The translations under genes and the position numbers were made by a program. From Flavobacteriaceae bacterium (GTDB lineage Bacteria; Bacteroidota; Bacteroidia; Flavobacteriales; Flavobacteriaceae), in the NCBI GenBank assembly GCA_002700405.1, contig PACY01000012.1, positions 1 through 13,619 of the forward strand: 13,619 nt of DNA, given 5' to 3'. The stretch's first letter is position 1. Every line of letters begins with the position of its first letter. Of the stretch, positions 8,162 to 13,619 are shown in pieces. The notes beneath the pieces are model-generated. The model saw only the letters and a list, made by a program, of their open reading frames with translations. It had not been told where the DNA came from and did no database searches.

Positions 8162-9070
8162 CTATTTAAATGTAGGCAATTCTAATAAGTTTAGATTTAT
8201 AGACAGCCCAAACACTTGTCTTAGTTGAATTCTTTTTATTGCATTATCATCATACAGGCACTGTATAATAAGATTAGTTGACAGATAGTCATTGACTTTC
8301 ATAAATGCAGAAATTGTATAATCCACATCAATATTTTCTGGCTTTTCTAGATAATCTGAGTAGAGATTGATTCGTTGCTGAAGCTGTATATTTTCAATTA
8401 CTTCAAATTTGTAATACGCACTTAGTGAGGCTCCTAATTCAAACCTAGATATTTCCCCTTGAGGTACTCCAAAATACTGCTCTCCTTCAGACAGATTCTC
8501 AGTAAATTTTTTGTTTGCAAGAATTAATCTCCCAGTTATAGGAGCCATATTAACCCATAATGAATTATCTTCTTTCCAATAGACTCCTACACCAAGTTGT
8601 AGGTATGCTGGAGACAAGAATCTTGTGGTTTCTTCTTTAATTTCAATATCATCGGATGGATTAGAGTATTTATACCCTTTTGCAAATTGAGTTTTAAAAT
8701 TTAAAAAACTAGAAAAGCTAAATTTCTCTATAAACTTCTTCCCTATTAATGAATTAATTTCAATTCTGTCATCGATCTTTTTAAAATATTTGCTATCACT
8801 ATTTTTATTTATTCCAAATGATCCTATCATTTTTGTGTCCCATGACCATCCATTTTTATAGTAGTTGATATTATAGTCTACAGTTAATGTAGCTGCTATA
8901 CTATTTTCTCCACCAGAAATCCAGTTACTAAAAGCTGTTTGATTAACAATAAAACTTGTGATTCCTGATTTTTTCCAACCCTCGACTTTTATAGAATCTT
9001 TTTCTATTTCCTGAGCGTTTAAACCAAGGGATAAGAAGAAAATAAACAATATGCTAAGGGCTTTATTCAT
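8162..9070 (-). CDS. DUF3078 domain-containing, predicted outer-membrane-associated protein
   Basis: This 302-residue protein begins with a clear signal peptide (MNKA, then a hydrophobic stretch ending LNA before QE, cleavage near residue 19). The mature N-terminal region WKKSGITSFIVNQTAFSNW (about 32-50), followed by ISGGENSIA and alternating hydrophobic strands, is the hallmark of the DUF3078 family, which is widespread in Bacteroidota and of unknown function. The remainder is strand-rich with many aromatic residues, consistent with a small outer-membrane beta-barrel, although this is inferred from pattern only. No catalytic motif is visible. The gene lies 21 bases downstream of the recombinase-like gene on the same strand, so the two may be co-transcribed from the divergent promoter region near 10466-10608. 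Its 3' end abuts the Bax-inhibitor-like gene tail to tail. Confidence 0.85.
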   Translation of the reverse strand: MNKALSILFIFFLSLGLNAQEIEKDSIKVEGWKKSGITSFIVNQTAFSNWISGGENSIAATLTVDYNINYYKNGWSWDTKMIGSFGINKNSDSKYFKKIDDRIEINSLIGKKFIEKFSFSSFLNFKTQFAKGYKYSNPSDDIEIKEETTRFLSPAYLQLGVGVYWKEDNSLWVNMAPITGRLILANKKFTENLSEGEQYFGVPQGEISRFELGASLSAYYKFEVIENIQLQQRINLYSDYLEKPENIDVDYTISAFMKVNDYLSTNLIIQCLYDDNAIKRIQLRQVFGLSINLNLLELPTFK

Positions 9071-9091
9071 TGTGTTTTATTCAATTTAAAT

Positions 9092-10465
9092 TTAGTTGAA
9101 TTTATTAATTGATGCAATAAATTCCCCTGGGGTCTCCCACTTTTCTAACGCCAGATATTCAAAATTATTTCCAATTAATTTTAATTTATTTGTTAATATT
9201 TCAACTAAATCAATTAGCCTGAATTCTCTGTTAATACGATCCTCTATATCTCTCATTTTCTCCTTAGCATCTATTAGTTTTAGACTATTGATTTGTGTTA
9301 ATTCTTTTTCCGAAATATCACCAGTTAATATGCTTCTTGTTTGATTTGTCATTTCTTGTTCTTCTAGGATTATATTAAACGAATCTCTTGCTGAGGTGAA
9401 TGAATAATTAATAGTTGATTTAACCATTTTCTGATAAAAATTCCAAAGATTCTTATATGTGTTGTTGCTGTTATTAATATCTATTGCAAAAATGTGATAT
9501 GGATCATTATATGGTGCAAGAATATCTGAATATTTCTTGTAATGAGTAATATGGAATGTAATTTTTAACAGCGCAACTAATTTCTTTATTGCAAGATTTA
9601 ATCTTACATATTTATACTTGTTACTTTTTTTAGATTTTTTAAATTTTATATATGTCGAGTCCTTTTCAAATAAATTGTTAATTAACAATTCACCAGGATC
9701 AGTCTTTTCAATTTTTTTATAATTCATTACATCTGCTGGATACATCCCTTTACAGGACAACATTAATAAGAAAAGTGCTATGGATTGTGCCTGATAAATA
9801 TTTTCAACTTTAGCTATCCCCTCCTCTATCTCTTTATATGTTATAATTTCTTTTTTATTTGGAGTCACTTCCTCAATAATACTAGCAGGGATAATAAATC
9901 TTTCATTAATGTAGCCGTCCCTATAGGCATTATTCATTATTACTTTTAATTTTTTTACGTATGAGTTAATAGAGCTTTGTTTCAGTCCATTTTTTATTGC
10001 ATTGACTTTAAATTTTAAAAGGGACTCCCTATCTAATAATTCTTCAAATTGTATGCTGGTATTCTTATATAGATGTTTTTTGAAGACTTTTACCACATTT
10101 ATGTAGTCCTTACTAGTTATTTTGCTTTTAGCCTCTACAAACTGATTCATAACGTACTCGTCTAGAGAATATAGCTCTATACCTGATTTCAGGAAGTTTT
10201 CTAGTTCTTCATTAGCCCATTTTTCTTGTGTATAGCTGTCTAGAGCAAGATTTTTCTTTTCCTCAAGCTTTTTTAGGGCAATGTTAAGACTCACATGCTT
10301 TGGATCAGATTTACTGATTAAATTTTCTAATTCATTGTAGTTTTCAGATGGGACGTAGACATTTGTGTTTATTTTTTTCCTGTATTTACCGCTAAAACAA
10401 TCAAATAAAATAGCGGATTTGCCCTGTTTTGTAGTATAGCTAGATTTTTTAATGTAAATGTTCAT
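9092..10465 (-). CDS. Degenerate tyrosine-recombinase-like (phage-integrase fold) protein, predicted catalytically inactive
   Basis: This 457-residue protein has the integrase domain order: a strand-rich arm-binding-like N-terminus (residues 1-45), a coiled/linker segment (about 50-105), a SAM-like core-binding domain (about 105-205, with VNAIKNGLKQSSINSYVKKL) and a catalytic-like domain (about 215-400). The catalytic residues are largely lost. The first Arg, expected after LSCKGM, is Y242 in GMYPADV. The His of HxxR is T357 in TSAR, with R360 kept. The third His position lies in LTGDI (380-384), with no His. The nucleophilic Tyr expected after TQI is N393. A basic KKSKKSNKYK hairpin remains where the beta-hairpin Lys would be. 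About 60 charged residues follow the domain. It probably binds DNA without recombining it, for example as a regulator or an architectural factor; that is inference. The frame is intact, arguing against simple decay. No flanking repeats, tRNA or transposon ends were seen. Confidence 0.8.
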   Translation of the reverse strand: MNIYIKKSSYTTKQGKSAILFDCFSGKYRKKINTNVYVPSENYNELENLISKSDPKHVSLNIALKKLEEKKNLALDSYTQEKWANEELENFLKSGIELYSLDEYVMNQFVEAKSKITSKDYINVVKVFKKHLYKNTSIQFEELLDRESLLKFKVNAIKNGLKQSSINSYVKKLKVIMNNAYRDGYINERFIIPASIIEEVTPNKKEIITYKEIEEGIAKVENIYQAQSIALFLLMLSCKGMYPADVMNYKKIEKTDPGELLINNLFEKDSTYIKFKKSKKSNKYKYVRLNLAIKKLVALLKITFHITHYKKYSDILAPYNDPYHIFAIDINNSNNTYKNLWNFYQKMVKSTINYSFTSARDSFNIILEEQEMTNQTRSILTGDISEKELTQINSLKLIDAKEKMRDIEDRINREFRLIDLVEILTNKLKLIGNNFEYLALEKWETPGEFIASINKFN

Positions 10466-10608
10466 ATTTTTACAATAATTTATACGATATTATAGCTAAT
10501 AATTAATATTTTATTTCTATATTGATATCATATATAATATAAAGATACAAATAATTTTATATAAAGCATCTTGAATATTATTCAAGCATTTTAATTTAAA
10601 TATTACTT
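10466..10608. promoter_or_regulatory. Divergent intergenic region between recombinase-like gene and small membrane protein gene
   Basis: These 143 bases separate the start codons of two genes transcribed away from each other, so they must hold promoters for both unless transcripts enter from elsewhere. The stretch is extremely AT-rich. I found only near-matches to the Bacteroidota -7 element TAnnTTTG: TATCTTTA on the - strand (10540-10547) and TAATTTTA on the + strand near 10551-10558. Neither has a well-spaced TTG at -33, so no promoter is assigned precisely. The one clear ordered element is the palindrome at 10570-10586. Confidence 0.5.
10570..10586. repeat. Perfect inverted repeat, candidate operator or leader hairpin
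   Basis: CTTGAAT, a 3-base ATT spacer, and ATTCAAG form a perfect 17-base inverted repeat with 7-bp arms. It ends 22 bases before the ATG of the 72-residue protein gene and about 105 bases before the recombinase-like start on the other strand. It could be a dimeric regulator's operator or, if transcribed, a short hairpin in the leader. A direct repeat AAGCAT (10564-10569 and 10584-10589) overlaps both sides. Confidence 0.45.
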
Positions 10609-10827
10609 ATGAAAAATAAATTTAAAGACCAATTACTTATATTATTGGCAATTATTGGGGTTGGCGCATTATTTGTTTCCGCAATTCCTAACTCAACTAA
10701 CCAGGTTGGCACATATCAAATAGAAATTTCAGATAGTCAGAATGCGTTATTTAGAGTAAATACCGTTACAGGTGATATCGATAGGATTAAAAAGAGCAAT
10801 ATTTCTAAGGTTGATGTGAATAATTAA
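10609..10827 (+). CDS. Small single-span membrane-anchored protein of unknown function
   Basis: This 72-residue protein starts KNKFKDQ, followed by one hydrophobic helix (about residues 8-26, LLILLAIIGVGALFVSAI). The exported tail of about 45 residues contains VGTYQIEISDS, NALFRVNTVTGDI and a basic end. The pattern of G-x-Y-Q strand, hydrophobic strand and D/N-T-x-TG turn resembles the short beta-meander found in many small bacterial membrane-anchored proteins, where a typical form is GRYQ followed later by DTxTG. I do not recognise a named family. The positive-inside N-terminus predicts the tail faces the periplasm. The ATG has an A/T-rich leader without Shine-Dalgarno, normal for this phylum. 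The gene is divergent from the recombinase-like gene, shares its control region with the palindrome, and converges on the nuclease gene with 8 bases between stops. Real coding is supported by the coherent membrane-plus-domain layout. Confidence 0.65.
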   Translation: MKNKFKDQLLILLAIIGVGALFVSAIPNSTNQVGTYQIEISDSQNALFRVNTVTGDIDRIKKSNISKVDVNN

Positions 10828-10835
10828 TATTTATT

Positions 10836-13562
10836 TTATTCTTTGTTCTCAGTGAATGGAATGTCTATATGTATTACTTCTTTAATTAGAGAATCTAGTC
10901 CATATTTGTATTCTTTAATCTTTTCATGACTTACTAGATTGGTTTTATCTTGAAATCTAGTTTTTATTACCCCACTATCTAGACTCCTAAAGGATATAAT
11001 TCCAGCCTCAACTGGGAAATTATATTTTTTATCATCTTCTATGGCTAGGCAGTAGAAGAGTAGCTGAAATATGTTAGAATATTTTTTATCCTTAAATATT
11101 TCTTCATATTGTTTAATATTTAAGTCAGTTTGTTTTATCTGACCTCCTGTTTTATAATCAATCACTCTTGTTACCCCGTTTACACTATCAATTCTATCTA
11201 TTTTACCTCTAATTTTAATATTTTTCAACTCTTCTGATAGATCAATTACTGTCTCAAACTTTTTTTCAACAGCTAGGATCTTTATCTCATTTCCTTCTTT
11301 AATACCTTTCATTTCCTTTTTTAAGAAATTTTCTATATATCTTTTGGCTGTTTCCACTATTATCAAGTTTTTACCTTTTGTTAGATTTCCTAGGTTAAAT
11401 ATTTTTTGAAAATTTTTATCTACTATTTTGTCTTTTATTTTCAGCATCCCATTTACATCTTCAACACTTAATAGTTTATTTTCACATGGTTTATACAATT
11501 CTTCCAACGTATCGTGAATAACTGATCCAATCGTATTATAGGCTATTGTTTCCTCCATTTGATTATCATCTTTTAACCCTAGAATTTTTTGATAATAAAA
11601 TGTGATTGGGTTTCTTATGTAGCTTGAGAGCATTGATGCTGTAAATCCTGTTTTAGTTAGTTCATTAAGTTTATCCAGGATATTTTTATTCTTCTTTATT
11701 TCAAGTACTTTCTTTTTTATTATTGGTGTTTTTGGCACAAGTATTTTGTGATCAACTTCATGTACTTTCTCAATTTCTAATTGTCTAATAAATCGACTAA
11801 TTTCACCACCATTAATCACATCCGCCTCTGTATTATATAGTAAATAGATGTGTTTAGCTCGCTGTAATAATCTATAGAAATGGTAGCTATATATTGCATC
11901 TTTATCTTTATATATAGGTAGTTCATGCTGAAGACGAACATCAAAGGGAATAAATGTATTGGATGAATTGCCTACTGGCAATACCCCTTCATTTAATGAT
12001 GAGATTATTACTGTTTCAAAATCTAATACTCTTGATTCAAGTATTCCCATTATTTGTAGGCCTTTTAAAGGTTCGCCATTAAATGGAATTTTTTCATTTT
12101 TGATTGTATCCCTAAATAATATATGCAGTGTTTTTACTGTATTAATATGACTATACTGCTTTTGCAGTAGTTTCAATTTGTTAAATAGCTTGTTAAAATG
12201 ATATAGATATTCAAAGGTTATTTTCTTTTCACTTCCTTTATCATCAAAATGATTTTTTATCATATAGATGATTTTAATACAGCGATCAATTGCTGTATTT
12301 GTATCAGTCCAATTTTCAAATAATATTTCTAAGATCTCTTTATTATTTCCACTGATTTTAACTAGGGTATTTAGGTTAGCATATACTATATTATTTGTAT
12401 TAATGATTTTACATAGATCGCCATCATGATTGTCTAGGAGCGGAGTAATTAATTCATGAGACAGGATTGAAATTAAATTTTTATAATAAAAGGATTTTTT
12501 ATTTTCTCCATGAAGTTTTAGCAAATTATCAAATAAGGATGCTGTAGATGAAAATCTAATCGGAAGACCCATAGTTATATTAAGACCATCAATTTTATTG
12601 GGCATTGAATTTAATAGCGGAGTTAATAGGTTTTCATCACCCAAAACTATTGCAGTGTCATTTAGTGCTGCTGGACTTGTAGTGTTAATTTTTTCTATAA
12701 TCTCCCCTATATATTTAGCTTGACCTATATTTTTAGCAGTCCCTACTACTGAAATCTGCTTTTTATTTAAATAATTATTTGAAATGATATTTACGCCATT
12801 ATTTCTATAATATGGCCATGATTTGATATATTGATTTATATAATGACCAGAGGAATTGTACTCAGAATTAATATTTCCATTATCTATGTCCCAGAAAATT
12901 TCAGCTTGTTTTGACTGTAGGAGTTGTTGAATTATTATTGATTCAGATTTATAAAGTGCATTAAAACCTAGGAATATATGTAGTTTATTATCATTAGAGG
13001 CAATATAGCTTTCTAAATTATTAATCGCTTCTTTATAAATTAAACCCTGATATCCTTTTGATTTTTTTAATAGATGCCTTGAGAATGCTGCATAATAAAC
13101 TTTAATTTCCTTCCAGAATGAGATATAATTATTTACTATTGAAGTTTTATCTTCACCTAGTGACCAATGATTTATGTCATTTATAGCTTGCAGGTAATTA
13201 AATACCGCTTCAGCATCACACAACTCCCTGTCAATATCATCAAAATCATTAATTAATATTCTAGCCCATTTTATAAATTCTTCAAACTCATTTTGTTCTT
13301 CTTGTTTTGTATGGGTTTTATAAACAGAATAGAATTCAAATAATAGTTCAGTATTTGATATGGTAGATAGTCCAGAAATAGAGGTTATAAAATTATCAAT
13401 AGATAAAATTTCTGGACTAAAAATATTATTATTAATATGATCACCAATAGCTTCTTTTAGGAATAACCCTGCCCTTTTATTAGGAAGAATAAAAATACAA
13501 TCTGAAAGATTTATTTTATTTTTTTTTAATTCTGAAAGGACAGTTTGTAGAAAACTCTGCAT
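10836..13562 (-). CDS. AddB-like PD-(D/E)XK nuclease / inactivated helicase subunit
   Basis: This 908-residue protein resembles the Bacteroidota AddB-type subunit of the AddAB double-strand-break resection complex, which processes DNA ends for RecA loading. The N-terminus carries LPNKRAGLFL (about 25-34) in place of a Walker A motif. The UvrD-like C-terminal helicase region has GILESRVLDFETV (from about 506), SSLNEGVLP, and YRLLQRAKHIYLLYN. The nuclease domain has TASMLSSYIRNPITFYY, VIHDTLEELY (H683), GKIDRID (D789), IDYKTG (D802, K804) and FQLLFYCLA, giving a complete catalytic set. The Cys pairs that hold an iron-sulfur cluster in classical AddB are not seen: the usual CP before xxFY reads NP, and there is no C-terminal CxxC. 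The start is taken at ATG 13562. An in-frame ATG nine codons upstream lies inside the terminator hairpin and is rejected. The partner AddA-type helicase is not in this window. Function is inferred from family resemblance. Confidence 0.85.
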   Translation of the reverse strand: MQSFLQTVLSELKKNKINLSDCIFILPNKRAGLFLKEAIGDHINNNIFSPEILSIDNFITSISGLSTISNTELLFEFYSVYKTHTKQEEQNEFEEFIKWARILINDFDDIDRELCDAEAVFNYLQAINDINHWSLGEDKTSIVNNYISFWKEIKVYYAAFSRHLLKKSKGYQGLIYKEAINNLESYIASNDNKLHIFLGFNALYKSESIIIQQLLQSKQAEIFWDIDNGNINSEYNSSGHYINQYIKSWPYYRNNGVNIISNNYLNKKQISVVGTAKNIGQAKYIGEIIEKINTTSPAALNDTAIVLGDENLLTPLLNSMPNKIDGLNITMGLPIRFSSTASLFDNLLKLHGENKKSFYYKNLISILSHELITPLLDNHDGDLCKIINTNNIVYANLNTLVKISGNNKEILEILFENWTDTNTAIDRCIKIIYMIKNHFDDKGSEKKITFEYLYHFNKLFNKLKLLQKQYSHINTVKTLHILFRDTIKNEKIPFNGEPLKGLQIMGILESRVLDFETVIISSLNEGVLPVGNSSNTFIPFDVRLQHELPIYKDKDAIYSYHFYRLLQRAKHIYLLYNTEADVINGGEISRFIRQLEIEKVHEVDHKILVPKTPIIKKKVLEIKKNKNILDKLNELTKTGFTASMLSSYIRNPITFYYQKILGLKDDNQMEETIAYNTIGSVIHDTLEELYKPCENKLLSVEDVNGMLKIKDKIVDKNFQKIFNLGNLTKGKNLIIVETAKRYIENFLKKEMKGIKEGNEIKILAVEKKFETVIDLSEELKNIKIRGKIDRIDSVNGVTRVIDYKTGGQIKQTDLNIKQYEEIFKDKKYSNIFQLLFYCLAIEDDKKYNFPVEAGIISFRSLDSGVIKTRFQDKTNLVSHEKIKEYKYGLDSLIKEVIHIDIPFTENKE

Positions 13563-13573
13563 TATATAAAAAT

Positions 13574-13606
13574 AAAAAACGCCTCGCATTTAGCGAAGCG
13601 TTTTTT
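13574..13606. terminator. Bidirectional rho-independent terminator hairpin
   Basis: AAAAAACGC (13574-13582) pairs with GCGTTTTTT (13598-13606), and TCGC (13584-13587) pairs with GCGA (13593-13596) across a single C-A mismatch, around an ATTTA loop. There are T-tracts at the 3' side on both strands. On the - strand it ends 11 bases before the nuclease start codon, so it most likely terminates a - strand gene lying to the right of the window, a + strand transcript being unlikely here. A role as an attenuator for the nuclease gene is also possible. Confidence 0.85.
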
Positions 13607-13619
13607 ACTTTATTAAAGC

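Noticed and set aside
9079..9101. ATTCAA-N11-TTGAAT inverted repeat at the end of the recombinase-like gene
   Set aside because: Short AT-rich arms with a long spacer are expected by chance in this base composition, although the arms resemble those of the 10570-10586 palindrome.
9096..9344. 82-codon open frame on the + strand
   Set aside because: Antisense shadow of the recombinase-like gene's C-terminus.
9060..10610. Search for an integrated element (attachment-site direct repeats, tRNA gene, transposon ends) around the recombinase-like gene
   Set aside because: No flanking direct repeats, tRNA fragment or cargo mobile genes were visible by eye.
11959..12150. 63-codon open frame on the + strand
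   Set aside because: Antisense shadow of the nuclease gene's conserved GILESR/NEG region.
13563..13589. Nine-codon N-terminal extension of the nuclease gene to an ATG at 13589
   Set aside because: That ATG lies in the terminator hairpin stem and loop, and the extension is low-complexity aromatic sequence. The ATG at 13562 gives a natural N-terminus.

Overview
The window is AT-rich, densely packed DNA that looks like a member of the Bacteroidota, most likely a (possibly marine) flavobacterium. The evidence is a DUF5000-type glycan-binding module, a run of GH92 mannosidases arranged like the end of a polysaccharide utilization locus (PUL), a DUF3078 outer-membrane-type protein, a Bacteroidota-style AddB-like nuclease, and A-rich leaders without clear Shine-Dalgarno sequences. 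No tRNA, rRNA, CRISPR array or insertion sequence was seen. The longest stretch without a gene is 143 bases.

Left part (1-7371, + strand): the 3' end of a PUL for alpha-mannose-containing glycans. A truncated surface glycan-binding protein ends at 603. Three consecutive GH92 alpha-mannosidase genes follow, with gaps of 18, 12 and 9 bases, so they almost certainly form one operon whose promoter and SusC/SusD-type genes lie to the left of the window. All three proteins start with export signals and keep the family's acid (EG motif) and base (last Asp of the G-[ND]-[ED]-D-x-G motif). They come from clearly different GH92 branches. Only the third carries the Trp and His-Glu residues that I recall as the alpha-1,2 specificity determinants of BT3990. 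The likely logic is capture of mannan or N-glycan pieces at the surface, followed by exo-trimming of several mannosyl linkages in the periplasm.

Middle part (7417-9070): a seven-helix Bax-inhibitor-1-like membrane protein on the + strand meets a DUF3078 protein on the - strand, with one base between their stop codons.

Right part (9092-13619): a tyrosine-recombinase-like protein on the - strand has lost most of its catalytic residues, including the nucleophilic Tyr, and sits 21 bases upstream of the DUF3078 gene. A 143-base AT-rich divergent region with a perfect 7-bp-arm palindrome separates it from a 72-residue single-span membrane protein on the + strand. That gene converges on a 908-residue AddB-like PD-(D/E)XK nuclease on the - strand, which begins 11 bases downstream of a strong bidirectional terminator hairpin at the right edge.

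The points most worth a second look are the catalytically dead recombinase with its divergent small membrane protein and palindrome, the division of labour among the three GH92 enzymes, and the terminator placed against the start of the nuclease gene.
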